DNA from: [Clostridium] symbiosum ATCC 14940
GTDB taxonomy: Bacteria; Bacillota; Clostridia; Lachnospirales; Lachnospiraceae
DNA length: 34,556 nt
Assembly (NCBI RefSeq): GCF_000466485.1
Contig: NZ_KE992807.1
Coordinates: 4,987 to 39,542 of the forward strand
Reading direction: 5' to 3'
How positions within the stretch are numbered: position 1 is the stretch's first letter; each line of letters begins with the position of its first letter. The notes under the pieces were generated by a model. It was given only the letters and a program-made list of their open reading frames with translations, made no database searches and was not told the DNA's origin. A program made the translations under genes and the position numbers. Shown here piece by piece: positions 26,041 through 34,551 of the stretch.

Positions 26041-27918
26041 TTAACTGGTTGTCATCTCTTCCCCATGAAAGAATCGGTAGACGGCCTCGGCCGCATTCCG
26101 GTTCATCTGAGGCGCTCCGGCGAGTTCCTCGATCCCGGCATCCCTGACAGCCTCTATCGTCTTAAAGTGACGCATCAGAGCTTTTCTTCTGGCCGGCCCG
26201 ATTCCCTTAATATCATCCAGGACAGAACGCACCTGCTCTTTGCTGCGCAGGCTCCTGTGATATTCTATGGCAAAACGGTGCGCCTCATCCTGCACTCTTG
26301 TAATCAGACGGAATCCTTCCGAATGGTGATCAATGGGAATCTCCACATTATTATAATAAAGACCGCGCGTTCTGTGGTTGTCATCTTTTACCATACCGCA
26401 GACGGGAATCTCAATCTGAAGGCTCTTAAGCACCTCCAGGGCAATGTTAACCTGTCCCCTGCCGCCATCCATCATGATCAGATCCGGAAATCTTGTAAAG
26501 CTTCCGAATGCCGCATCGGTTCCTTCCGCCTTCAGCTGCTCCGCCTCCGTAAGTCCATGGGAGAAACGGCGGGTCAGCACTTCCCGCATAGATGCATAAT
26601 CATTTGGGCCCTTAACAGTTTTTATGCGGAACTTCCTGTAATCATTCCTCTTTGGCCTGCCGTCCTCATAAACAATCATGGAACCGACTGATTCGAAGCC
26701 GCTGATATTGGAGATATCATAGGCCTCGATTCTTTTTACGCCCTTAAGACCGATCCATTCTCCCACCTGATTCATAGCGCCAATCGTGCGAAGCTCTTCC
26801 CTTTTAATCTTTTCCTTGTCCTGGGAAAGCACCATCCGGGCATTCTTCTCGGCCAGCTCTACAAGCTGCTCCTTACTTCCCTTCTTGGGAACAACTATTT
26901 TTACCTTCTGTCCCCTTCTGGCTGTCAGGAAGCTGACGATAACCTCAGCATCTTCAAGTTCCTCCTGCACCCAGATCTCATGGGGGATAAACGGCGTCCC
27001 GGCATAAAACTGCTTTACAAAGCTGTTCAGTATCTGTCCGTCCTCCTCGGCGGAGGATATGGACATATGGAAATGTTCCCTGCCTATCAGACGTCCATCC
27101 CTGACAAAGAACACCTGTACAACGGCATCCCCGTCATCCTTGGCCATGGCGATAATATCCCTGTCGTCTATGCTCTGGCTGGTTATCTTCTGTTTCTGGG
27201 CCACCTTGCGGACACTGCCAAGAAGCTCCCTGTATTCAATCGCTTTTTCAAATTCCATCTCTTCGGAAGCCGCCGTCATCCTGTCTTCGAGGTATTTCAT
27301 GACAGGCTCATATCTGCCGCCCAGAAAATCCAGGGCCTGCTTCACGGACTGCTGATATTCCTCCTTTGATACATAGCCCTGACAGGGAGCGTCACACTGG
27401 TGGATATGGTAATAGAGGCACGGCCTGTCTTTGCCGATATCCTGAGGAAGCTTTCTCGTGCAGGTTCTGATATGGTATATCTTGTGTATCAGCTCTATTG
27501 TGTCCTTCACCGCCCCGGCACTGGTAAATGGTCCGAAATATTTATTCTTATCCTTTTTCATCATACGCGAGAACAGAATTCTGGGATATTCCTCCGACAC
27601 GGTTACTTTGATATACGGATATGTCTTATCATCCTTCAGCATTGTATTGTAACGCGGCCGGTGTTCTTTAATCAGATTACACTCCAGGACAAGGGCCTCC
27701 AGCTCCGAATCCGTCACGATATATTCGAATCTGGCAATCCTTGACACCATCTGTTCTATCTTTGCGGTCTTGTTGCGGCTGCTCTGAAAATACTGGCGGA
27801 CCCGGTTTTTCAGGCTGATTGCCTTGCCCACATAGATGATTTCATCCTTAGCATCATGCATGATATAAACTCCCGGCTGAGCCGGAAGTTTCTTCAGTTC
27901 TTCTTCAATATTAAACAT
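26041..27918 (-). CDS. uvrC: Excinuclease ABC subunit C
   Basis: UvrC makes both incisions in nucleotide excision repair. The N-terminal GIY-YIG nuclease ([18 protein letters not shown], about 16-95) is followed by a UVR motif region that binds UvrB (about 200-235), the RNase H-like endonuclease domain ([18 protein letters not shown]) and the C-terminal helix-hairpin-helix pair ([16 protein letters not shown]). The length of 625 is typical. I use the ATG at 27918 because CGGAG precedes it by 8 bases; the longer in-frame start would overlap the DUF1653 gene upstream, which ends 4 bases before this start. Confidence 0.96.
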   Translation of the reverse strand: MFNIEEELKKLPAQPGVYIMHDAKDEIIYVGKAISLKNRVRQYFQSSRNKTAKIEQMVSRIARFEYIVTDSELEALVLECNLIKEHRPRYNTMLKDDKTYPYIKVTVSEEYPRILFSRMMKKDKNKYFGPFTSAGAVKDTIELIHKIYHIRTCTRKLPQDIGKDRPCLYYHIHQCDAPCQGYVSKEEYQQSVKQALDFLGGRYEPVMKYLEDRMTAASEEMEFEKAIEYRELLGSVRKVAQKQKITSQSIDDRDIIAMAKDDGDAVVQVFFVRDGRLIGREHFHMSISSAEEDGQILNSFVKQFYAGTPFIPHEIWVQEELEDAEVIVSFLTARRGQKVKIVVPKKGSKEQLVELAEKNARMVLSQDKEKIKREELRTIGAMNQVGEWIGLKGVKRIEAYDISNISGFESVGSMIVYEDGRPKRNDYRKFRIKTVKGPNDYASMREVLTRRFSHGLTEAEQLKAEGTDAAFGSFTRFPDLIMMDGGRGQVNIALEVLKSLQIEIPVCGMVKDDNHRTRGLYYNNVEIPIDHHSEGFRLITRVQDEAHRFAIEYHRSLRSKEQVRSVLDDIKGIGPARRKALMRHFKTIEAVRDAGIEELAGAPQMNRNAAEAVYRFFHGEEMTTS

Positions 27919-27922
27919 ATCT

Positions 27923-28507
27923 TTATCTCCGGCGCAGTCTGGACGCATCATATCTCTGCTGCATCCTCAGGCATTGTTTTATATCTTCAAGCTGTTCTTC
28001 TATCGTCCCCTCCGACGGTTTCACATCCAGACAGAGGCAGAGGCTGTCCACCTCGCGCTGTCCGGCTTTTCCCTTCATTCTCTGCAGTATTGCCATTCTC
28101 TCCTCAAAGGATTCCGTATCCAGAAATTCCAGCAGGAGCGGGCTGACTGCGGCCTCTGCGGGCGGTTCATCCTCTTCCTCAGAATCAAGCAGTATAATGT
28201 CAAACTCATCATCTTCCCCCAGGACTATGGCCTCTGCTTTTTCTCCGGCTGGCACCGGTTCCCTGGCCGTCTGTCCGGGGTTTACCGGCTCAAATCTGTA
28301 TTTTTGCCCGGCATCGGGATATTTTTCATGATCCACCTCTTCCATGAACATGGAAAGCGGGCGGACCCAGACGCTGAAACTGCCGTAAAGCGCCTGGTAT
28401 ACCACCATTTTTTCTCCTGTCTCAGAGTGGGTTGCCACTGCTATGATCTGATACATTCTATTTTTAAAGTGTCTGTAAAATTCTCCTGGTTTCGGAACTG
28501 CATTCAT
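27923..28507 (-). CDS. DUF1653-domain protein
   Basis: The first 70 or so residues ([25 protein letters not shown], then [18 protein letters not shown]) match the small DUF1653 beta-fold, of unknown function and common as a stand-alone domain in bacteria. The remaining 120 residues are an acidic linker ([14 protein letters not shown]) and a predicted helical C-terminus, so this 194-residue version is longer than most. It overlaps the lipoprotein gene upstream by 4 bases and ends just before uvrC, so the three are translated in series. No function can be assigned. Confidence 0.85.
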   Translation of the reverse strand: MNAVPKPGEFYRHFKNRMYQIIAVATHSETGEKMVVYQALYGSFSVWVRPLSMFMEEVDHEKYPDAGQKYRFEPVNPGQTAREPVPAGEKAEAIVLGEDDEFDIILLDSEEEDEPPAEAAVSPLLLEFLDTESFEERMAILQRMKGKAGQREVDSLCLCLDVKPSEGTIEEQLEDIKQCLRMQQRYDASRLRRR

Positions 28508-29754
28508 TGTTCAAGTCCTCCGTAATGATAGTTGTTTGATGCATTCCACAGTATCCATTCTTCGTAACCCGCATCATATACCGCCTGGATCTGCTCACGA
28601 ATCTCGTCATTTCCATATTTAATATGATGCTTCAGATAAGTGGCCGTGAAATCCTGGAGCCAGGGACGGACCACCGCCTGGCGCTCCTCCTCCGGATAAG
28701 CGGAAAGCTCCTCTTCCGATTTCTGCAATGCCCCGAGTATTGTCTCATAGGGATGCAAATCCGGGTGATCAAGCCCGAAATTTCCGTCGCCGTAATGGGA
28801 AGGATAAATCATAGGACAAATATAGTCCAGGCTCTGCGCCATCTCTCCATAAATCTGCCCTACCGCCCCGGCATCTTCCTCGCTCCCGATAATCGCGCCG
28901 AACACGTCAGCCGAAACGAACACGCCGAGAGGGGTGAGGCTGTCATAGGCATATTGAGTGAATTCTGCAATAATATCTGTTTTTGACCGGCCTTTTGTCT
29001 CCTCCTCGTCAAATACCACCTGCCGCATTGTCGAATCGGTGGCAAAACGGATATAGTCGAACTGTATCTCGTCGAATCCGGCCTCAGCCGCCTGTGTGCC
29101 GGCTTCCACCAGGTAATCCCATACTTCCTGTCTGTATGGGTTTACCCAGGCAAGCCCTTTTTTATCCCGGTAAATAGAACCGTCTGCCTTTTTCAGGCTC
29201 CATTCCGGCTTCTTTTCCGCCAGATACGGATCTTTAAAAGCCACAATGCGGGCGATTGCATAAATATCATGTTCTTTTAATTTATCCGTCAGCGCCTTCA
29301 TATCAGGGATATAGGCTTTGCAGGCTCCTATTTCATTGAAAAGTTCCGAGTCTATGGGAGCGGTGATCCGGCCGTCGTCATTTTTGAAGTCTATGACCAC
29401 TGCATTAAGCTCTGTTGCGTCAATCTCTTTTATGATATTATCCATCATCGTTTCATTTCCGGCTACATAAGCGGAAACGTAGATGCCTTTTACTTTTACA
29501 GGTTCCCGCCGGTTCGTCCGGTCGTCGTCCGTGATCTGAAGGACCGGCTCCTCCGCCTCATCCGAATCCGATGTGCCGGCGCCGTCATCCGCTCCGGTGC
29601 CGTCCGTTGTATCCGCGCTGCCCGTTGTATCCGCGCTGCCCGGCTCGGATGGTGAGGCATTCTCCAGGGCGCTGTCCGTTATATCGATTGGATTATATCT
29701 GGTGCATCCGGTTAAAAGGCATGCACAAATGGTTAATACCAGCCACTTCTTCAT
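28504..29754 (-). CDS. Lipoprotein with glycoside-hydrolase-like (DUF4015) domain
   Basis: A secreted, lipid-anchored protein of 416 residues. The signal peptide ends in the lipobox LTGC (Cys17). A Gly/Ser/Asp/Thr-rich linker (about 35-75) contains two identical GSADTT units. The catalytic-like barrel follows (VKGIYVSAYVAGN, LNAVVIDFKNDDG, EIQFDYIRF, CPMIYPSHYGDGNF), matching the putative glycoside hydrolase family DUF4015 with conserved acidic residues in DFKNDDG and FDYIRF. The substrate is unknown; a wall or capsular polysaccharide is plausible. The ATG at 29754 follows the ogt stop as TGATG and is served by AGGGGA. Its place between a DNA repair gene and uvrC is not explained by function. 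Confidence 0.85.
   Translation of the reverse strand: MKKWLVLTICACLLTGCTRYNPIDITDSALENASPSEPGSADTTGSADTTDGTGADDGAGTSDSDEAEEPVLQITDDDRTNRREPVKVKGIYVSAYVAGNETMMDNIIKEIDATELNAVVIDFKNDDGRITAPIDSELFNEIGACKAYIPDMKALTDKLKEHDIYAIARIVAFKDPYLAEKKPEWSLKKADGSIYRDKKGLAWVNPYRQEVWDYLVEAGTQAAEAGFDEIQFDYIRFATDSTMRQVVFDEEETKGRSKTDIIAEFTQYAYDSLTPLGVFVSADVFGAIIGSEEDAGAVGQIYGEMAQSLDYICPMIYPSHYGDGNFGLDHPDLHPYETILGALQKSEEELSAYPEEERQAVVRPWLQDFTATYLKHHIKYGNDEIREQIQAVYDAGYEEWILWNASNNYHYGGLEQ
29604..29639 (-). repeat. Two tandem 18-bp units inside the lipoprotein linker
   Basis: The identical units at 29604-29621 and 29622-29639 each encode GSADTT in the linker after the lipid anchor. In-frame repeats of this kind allow the linker length to vary between strains by slippage. 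Confidence 0.8.
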
Positions 29755-30251
29755 CACATGGTTCCCCTATATTTCTTTTCTAATTCAAGAAGGCTCTGTT
29801 TAATCGGCAGTCCGCCGCCATATCCGGTCAGACGTCCGTCCGCCCCGATCACCCGGTGGCATGGAACAATTATGGCGATTGGATTATGGTGGTTCGCCAT
29901 TCCCACGGCGCGCCCTGCTCTCGGATTGCCGATTCTTGCCGCTATCTCTCCGTAGGTCACAGTTTCACCATATGGGATCGTGAGAAGCTGCTCCCATACT
30001 TTTTTCTGAAAGGAAGTACCGCGCATGGAAAGCGGAATATTAAACTCTCTGCGTTTTCCGGCAAAATATTCTTCCAGCTGCCGCTTTGCCTCTGCCAGCA
30101 ACGGTGTTTCCTGCTCTGTCGTTTCGGCCTGACGGCCGGCCTGGAAGGTTCTGGTATCTTTATCTGCGAAGGATATTTCTGTTAAAGCCTTGTTTTCTTC
30201 AATTAGGAGAAGAGGGCCTGCTGGAGTTTGAATTTTGATTGAATAACGCAT
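29754..30251 (-). CDS. ogt: Methylated-DNA-protein cysteine methyltransferase
   Basis: A suicide repair protein that removes alkyl groups from O6 of guanine by transfer to its own cysteine. The active-site motif IIVPCHRVIG has Cys131, preceded by the DNA-binding helix (YGEIAARIGNPRAGRAVGMAN). The 165-residue length, counted from the ATG at 30251, matches the family; a longer in-frame start at 30365 would add 38 residues of no recognisable homology and run into repeated DNA. GAAGG stands about 8 bases before the chosen ATG. The stop and the lipoprotein start overlap. Confidence 0.93.
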   Translation of the reverse strand: MRYSIKIQTPAGPLLLIEENKALTEISFADKDTRTFQAGRQAETTEQETPLLAEAKRQLEEYFAGKRREFNIPLSMRGTSFQKKVWEQLLTIPYGETVTYGEIAARIGNPRAGRAVGMANHHNPIAIIVPCHRVIGADGRLTGYGGGLPIKQSLLELEKKYRGTM

Positions 30252-30347
30252 TTGATCGACCTTCTTTCTGTGAAATGTCCGGTGTAGTGGGGCGGAGTCT
30301 TTCGTCCCGGGGGAATATTGCCGTGGTTTGGGGCTGCGGGCGAAGCT

Positions 30348-30476
30348 AAAGTCTGCGGAACACACTCCTGCTCTGTGAAATGCATCGCGCTGCTAAGCTC
30401 GAAAAGACCTCGCCAATCAGCGATGGATTTAGGCGGCATTAATCAGCGATGGATTTAGGCGGCATCCGCAGACTTT
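30348..30476. repeat. 12-bp inverted repeat bracketing a 105-base segment
   Basis: AAAGTCTGCGGA at 30348-30359 recurs as its reverse complement at 30465-30476. Between them lie a GC-rich stretch and a 26-bp tandem duplication. The whole lies just upstream of ogt. It resembles the ends of a small non-coding repeat element or a large stem-loop, but no transposase or target-site duplication is evident. Confidence 0.5.
30415..30465. repeat. Tandem 26-bp direct repeat (2 copies)
   Basis: A 25-base unit beginning AATCAGCGATGG and ending AGGCGGCAT occurs at 30415-30439 and again at 30441-30465, separated by one base (period 26), with no mismatch. The remainder of 30252-30749 contains the 39-nt dispersed repeat, T-rich runs around 30640-30670 and the promoter region of the next gene. 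Confidence 0.9.
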
Positions 30477-30579
30477 GTCCGGCCGTACCGGCAGCGTCCT
30501 CACCTGCTTGATTAAATGACATTATACCACCCCGCCCCCTATCTTTTCCAGTCCTAACTAATTTTTTTGATAGTTTTCA

Positions 30580-30618
30580 GTAACAGTTCAGCCATGATGT
30601 ATTCCGCGAGGTGTTTTC
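30580..30618. repeat. 39-nt dispersed repeat, copy 1
   Basis: The stretch from GTAACAGTTCAGCC to GAGGTGTTTTC matches 34513-34551 in the same orientation with a single C/G difference. It lies in non-coding DNA about 130 bases before the DUF1846 gene. Confidence 0.9.
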
Positions 30619-30687
30619 ACATGTTTTACCGGCGTTTTTCATTCTTTTTTAATTTTTTTCATTTTCCCCCTACTCAAATCAGAGTTT

Positions 30688-30717
30688 TTGTAGGATAATA
30701 GGATGGGTTTGTATTTT
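30688..30717 (+). promoter_or_regulatory. Weak candidate promoter of the DUF1846 gene
   Basis: TTGTAG (30688-30693), 18 bases and TATTTT (30712-30717) is the best hexamer pair before the ATG at 30750. Each matches consensus at 4 of 6 positions. Confidence 0.35.
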
Positions 30718-30749
30718 AAAATATTACTAATAGATAAGGATGGGACGTT

Positions 30750-32228
30750 ATGAAGTTAGGTTTTGACAATGACAAATATCTGAAGATGCAGTCGGATCAC
30801 ATCCGGGAACGTATTAATCAGTTCGGAGATAAGCTTTATCTGGAATTTGGCGGAAAACTCTTTGATGATTTTCACGCTTCCAGGGTTCTGCCCGGCTTTG
30901 CGCCCGACAGTAAACTCCGCATGCTGCTGCAGCTGGCCGACCAGGCCGAGATTGTGATCGCCATCAGCGCCGCTGATATTGAGAAGAATAAAATACGTTC
31001 TGACCTCGGCATTACTTATGATGTGGATGTTCTCCGCCTTATTCAGGCTTTTACGGACAAGGGCCTTTATGTGGGCAGCGTTGTAATTACCCACTATTCA
31101 GGCCAGGCCAGCGCCGACACCTTTAAGACTAAGCTGGAGCATATGGATATCCGCGTCTACCGCCACTATACGATTGACGGTTATCCGGGCAATGTTCCCC
31201 TGATTGTCAGTGACGACGGATACGGAAAAAATGATTTTATCGAAACTTCAAAGCCCCTTGTTATCGTGACCGCCCCCGGTCCCGGAAGCGGTAAGATGGC
31301 TGCCTGCCTGTCTCAGCTTTATCACGAGAATAAACGCGGCGTGAAAGCCGGCTATGCCAAATTTGAGACGTTTCCTATCTGGAATATCCCGCTCAAACAC
31401 CCGGTTAACCTGGCTTACGAGGCTGCCACCGCAGATTTGAACGACGTTAATATGATTGACCCCTTCCATTTGGAAGCTTATGGGGTGACCACTGTCAACT
31501 ATAACCGGGATATCGAAATTTTCCCTGTATTATGCGCCATTTTCGAAGGGATTTTCGGAGAAAACCCGTACAAATCCCCTACGGACATGGGTGTCAATAT
31601 GGCCGGCAAATGTATCTTTGATGACGAAGCCTGCTGCGAAGCATCCAAGCAGGAAATCATCCGCCGCTATTACCAGGCGCTGAACCGCGTAGCCAAAGAA
31701 GAGGGAAGCAAGGATGAGGTTTACAAGATAGAGCTTTTGATGAAGCAGGCCAAAATTTCCACTGAAATGCGCAGAACCGTTCCGGCGGCCCTGGCTGAAG
31801 CCGCGAGAGAATGCGGCCCTGCCGCCGCAATCGAACTGCCCGACGGCTCGATTGAAACCGGTAAAACCTCCAATCTGCTGGGTGCTTCCGCCGCTCTGCT
31901 GCTGAATGCGGTAAAAGCTTTAGGCAATATCCCCCACGGCACGCATCTGATATCGCCCACCGCTATCGAACCAATCCAGAAGCTGAAGGTTGATTATCTC
32001 GGAAGCAAAAATCCTCGGCTGCACACCGACGAGGTTCTGATTGCACTTTCCATGTGTGCCGCTACCGATAAAAATGCTCAAATCGCCCTGGAGCAGCTTC
32101 CAAAGCTGAAACACTGCCAGGTCCACACCTCCGTCATGTTGTCTGAGGTGGATATCAAGACATTTAAAAAGCTGGGCGTCGGCCTGACATCCGAGCCGGT
32201 TTACGAGCATAACAGACTGTATCATTAA
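30750..32228 (+). CDS. DUF1846 (UPF0371) family protein
   Basis: The 492 residues fit the full length of this conserved family (start KLGFDNDKYLKMQSDHIRER, middle TAPGPGSGKMAACLSQLYHE, later THLISPTAIEPIQKLK). The GPGSGK stretch is a P-loop-like glycine-rich motif, and structures of the family are known, but its enzymatic role has not been settled to my knowledge. It is a cytoplasmic protein without a membrane segment. It is a single-gene unit, convergent with ftsH, with a weak AAGGATGG ribosome site. Confidence 0.92.
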   Translation: MKLGFDNDKYLKMQSDHIRERINQFGDKLYLEFGGKLFDDFHASRVLPGFAPDSKLRMLLQLADQAEIVIAISAADIEKNKIRSDLGITYDVDVLRLIQAFTDKGLYVGSVVITHYSGQASADTFKTKLEHMDIRVYRHYTIDGYPGNVPLIVSDDGYGKNDFIETSKPLVIVTAPGPGSGKMAACLSQLYHENKRGVKAGYAKFETFPIWNIPLKHPVNLAYEAATADLNDVNMIDPFHLEAYGVTTVNYNRDIEIFPVLCAIFEGIFGENPYKSPTDMGVNMAGKCIFDDEACCEASKQEIIRRYYQALNRVAKEEGSKDEVYKIELLMKQAKISTEMRRTVPAALAEAARECGPAAAIELPDGSIETGKTSNLLGASAALLLNAVKALGNIPHGTHLISPTAIEPIQKLKVDYLGSKNPRLHTDEVLIALSMCAATDKNAQIALEQLPKLKHCQVHTSVMLSEVDIKTFKKLGVGLTSEPVYEHNRLYH

Positions 32229-32245
32229 GATTAATCCATTCAACA

Positions 32246-32293
32246 AGAGGCCGCAGCAGCGGACGGAAATACATCCGTCGCTGTACGGCCTCT
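32246..32293 (+). terminator. Terminator after the DUF1846 gene
   Basis: AGAGGCCG (32246-32253) pairs with CGGCCTCT (32286-32293) around an inner CAGCG/GACGGA stem with small bulges, followed by a T-rich TTCTTC. It begins 18 bases after the stop codon. Confidence 0.8.
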
Positions 32294-32302
32294 TTCTTCA
32301 GC

Positions 32303-32326
32303 CTCTACCGGCGTTTGACCGGTAGA
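32303..32326 (-). terminator. Hairpin after ftsH
   Basis: CTCTACCGG and CCGGTAGAG form a perfect 9-bp stem with a 6-base loop, 20 bases after the ftsH stop. No strong U-tract follows on the minus strand, but together with the neighbouring hairpin it can end ftsH transcription. Confidence 0.6.
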
Positions 32327-32345
32327 GCGCGATTGTAAATAATAA

Positions 32346-34409
32346 TTAAATTTCATTCCTGCCGTCATCCCCGGAATCAGCTTCCAATACGGACGGTCCG
32401 GCTTCCGGTATCTCAGCCAAATCAGCTACCGTATGGACGGATGGCTTTGCAGGCTCTTCCGGCACGTCTTTCTCCGCCTGGACGCTCTGCACCTCCTGGT
32501 CTTCCTGCGCCGGTTTTTCTTCCGGTTCAGGAAGTCCCTTAACCTTGCGGAAAATCTTCATAAATTCTTTGCCGGTAATCGTCTCTTTTTCAATCAGGAA
32601 ATCGGCAATCTTGTCAAGAGCATCCCTGTTTTCCATAAGAAGCCGCTTTGCCTCTTCATAGGAATCTTTCAGGATAATCATAACTTCCTGATCAATCTCG
32701 GCTGCCGTGACATCACTGCAGTTTAAGACGGTACGGCCGCTTAAGTACTGGTTCTCCTTTGTCTCAAGACCCATCAATCCAAATTTCTTCGACATACCGT
32801 ACTGGGTTATCATCGCCCTGGCAATTCTGGTAGCCTGCTCAATATCGTTGGCTGCGCCTGTTGTAACCGTATCAAAAACAATCTCTTCAGCCGCACGTCC
32901 TGCCAGGTATCCGACAAGCATGGCGCGGATTTCTTTCTCCGTATTGAGATACTTCTCCTCCTCCGGTACATGCATGACATATCCGAGGGCGCCCATCGTT
33001 CTGGGCACAATCGTGATCTTCTGCACCGGCTCCGCATCCTTCTGCAGTGCGCTTACAAGTGCGTGGCCCACCTCGTGGTAAGATACAATACGGCGCTCTT
33101 CCTTACTGAGAATCCTGTCCTTCTTCTCCTTGCCGACCAGTACCAGTTCCACAGCCTCAAACAAGTCACTCTGGGCAACGGCATGACGTCCATGTTTGAC
33201 AGCCGTAATGGCAGCCTCATTCATCATGTTAGCCAGATCAGCGCCCACTGCGCCGGAAGTCGCCAGGGCAATCTCCTCAAAATTAACCGATTCATCTAAT
33301 TTTACATCTTTAGAATGTACCTTCAGGATATTGATCCTGCCCTTTAAATCAGGCTTATCCACTATAACCCGCCTGTCGAAACGGCCCGGACGGAGAAGGG
33401 CCGGATCCAGGATCTCCGGTCTGTTGGTCGCCGCCATAACGAGAAGACCTTTTGAAGAGTCAAAACCATCCATCTCGGAAAGAAGCTGGTTCAGCGTCTG
33501 CTCCCTCTCATCGTTGCCGCCCATACGGGAATCACGGCTCTTACCAATCGCATCAACCTCATCGATGAATATGATACAAGGTGCCGACTGCTGCGCCTGC
33601 TTGAACAGATCACGTACACGGGAGGCTCCCACGCCGACGAACATCTCCACAAAATCCGAACCGGATAAGGAGTAGAACGGAACCTTGGCTTCACCGGCCA
33701 CAGCTTTTGCAAGGAGCGTCTTACCCGTTCCCGGAGGGCCTACAAGAAGGGCTCCCTTGGGAAGCTTCGCTCCGATTTTCGTATATTTACCGGGGTTATG
33801 GAGGAAATCAACAATCTCAGTAAGGGATTCCTTTGCCTCATCCTCACCTGCCACATCCTTAAATGTAACGCCCGTCTCTTTCTGGACATACACCTTGGCA
33901 TTGCTCTTACCGACACCCATAATCCCGTTGCCGCCGCCCATACGCCTCATCATGAAGTTCAGAAGAAGAACCATCAGTCCGATTGGCAGCACCCATTCCA
34001 AAATCAGTACGATAATGCTGGCCGTGGCATCTACCTGGGCCTGCTCATACTGTGTGACCCCGGCAGCATCCAGCTTGGTCTGGAGATCCGGGTCATACAT
34101 CGGGATCGTATAGTACTCGATTCCGATAAGTCCGCCGTATTTACTCTGGCTTCCGGTATATTTCTTGGAATCCTTCTTCGGAGTAATCTCAATCTTGTTG
34201 CTGCTGACCACTACCGAATCGACTTCCCCATCCTTTAACATCTGGTTGAACTCGCTGTAGGGCACAAGCTGCGTCCTGCTCTGCTGCCACAGGTTATGCA
34301 TGGCGCTGACGCAGAGCAATGTAAAAATCATAGTAATGATAAGAACCATGTAATTCTGTCCGCCCTTTGGATTCTTACCATTCTTATTCTGGTTGTTATT
34401 GTTATCCAT
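32346..34409 (-). CDS. ftsH: ATP-dependent zinc metalloprotease FtsH
   Basis: A membrane-bound AAA+ protease that degrades misfolded membrane and regulatory proteins. The Asn/Lys-rich N-terminus precedes a first transmembrane helix (about 20-38), a short extracytoplasmic domain (about 40-128), and a second helix (131-152). The AAA module follows with Walker A GPPGTGKT (224-231), Walker B IIFIDEVD (279-286) and the second region of homology (MAATNRPEILDPALLRPGRFDRR). The zinc-protease motif HEVGH is at 445-449. The C-terminal 80 residues are an acidic, Pro/Glu-rich tail, longer than in E. coli. The 687-residue length is within the Firmicute range. GGAG stands 7 bases before the ATG. Confidence 0.97.
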   Translation of the reverse strand: MDNNNNQNKNGKNPKGGQNYMVLIITMIFTLLCVSAMHNLWQQSRTQLVPYSEFNQMLKDGEVDSVVVSSNKIEITPKKDSKKYTGSQSKYGGLIGIEYYTIPMYDPDLQTKLDAAGVTQYEQAQVDATASIIVLILEWVLPIGLMVLLLNFMMRRMGGGNGIMGVGKSNAKVYVQKETGVTFKDVAGEDEAKESLTEIVDFLHNPGKYTKIGAKLPKGALLVGPPGTGKTLLAKAVAGEAKVPFYSLSGSDFVEMFVGVGASRVRDLFKQAQQSAPCIIFIDEVDAIGKSRDSRMGGNDEREQTLNQLLSEMDGFDSSKGLLVMAATNRPEILDPALLRPGRFDRRVIVDKPDLKGRINILKVHSKDVKLDESVNFEEIALATSGAVGADLANMMNEAAITAVKHGRHAVAQSDLFEAVELVLVGKEKKDRILSKEERRIVSYHEVGHALVSALQKDAEPVQKITIVPRTMGALGYVMHVPEEEKYLNTEKEIRAMLVGYLAGRAAEEIVFDTVTTGAANDIEQATRIARAMITQYGMSKKFGLMGLETKENQYLSGRTVLNCSDVTAAEIDQEVMIILKDSYEEAKRLLMENRDALDKIADFLIEKETITGKEFMKIFRKVKGLPEPEEKPAQEDQEVQSVQAEKDVPEEPAKPSVHTVADLAEIPEAGPSVLEADSGDDGRNEI

Positions 34410-34426
34410 ATGTGTTCTCCATTCTA

Positions 34427-34448
34427 AATAGATATATGCGTATCTATT
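34427..34448. promoter_or_regulatory. Inverted repeat at the ftsH transcription start
   Basis: AATAGATA (34427-34434) and TATCTATT (34441-34448) are perfect 8-bp arms around a 6-base spacer, positioned just downstream of the -10 box so that it overlaps the expected start site. It may be an operator or a 5' mRNA stem. It does not resemble the CtsR direct repeat or the HrcA CIRCE element. Confidence 0.5.
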
Positions 34449-34455
34449 CTATACC

Positions 34456-34484
34456 ATTATAGTGTGACATTCCTTATAAATCAA
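34456..34484 (-). promoter_or_regulatory. Sigma-A promoter of ftsH
   Basis: The minus strand carries TTGATT (34479-34484), exactly 17 bases and a perfect TATAAT (34456-34461), about 47 bases before the ftsH start. Confidence 0.85.
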
Positions 34485-34512
34485 GAACCGAAATATTAAA
34501 ATGTTATAAACT

Positions 34513-34551
34513 GTAACAGTTGAGCCATGATGTATTCCGCGAGGTGTTTTC
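34513..34551. repeat. 39-nt dispersed repeat, copy 2
   Basis: It matches 30580-30618 at 38 of 39 positions in the same orientation. It lies about 30 bases upstream of the ftsH -35 box and near the end of the window, so the element may extend beyond what is visible. Confidence 0.9.

Noticed and set aside
30252-30365. N-terminal extension of ogt by 38 codons
   Set aside because: No homology to the methyltransferase family; the ATG at 30251 has its own ribosome site and gives the normal length.
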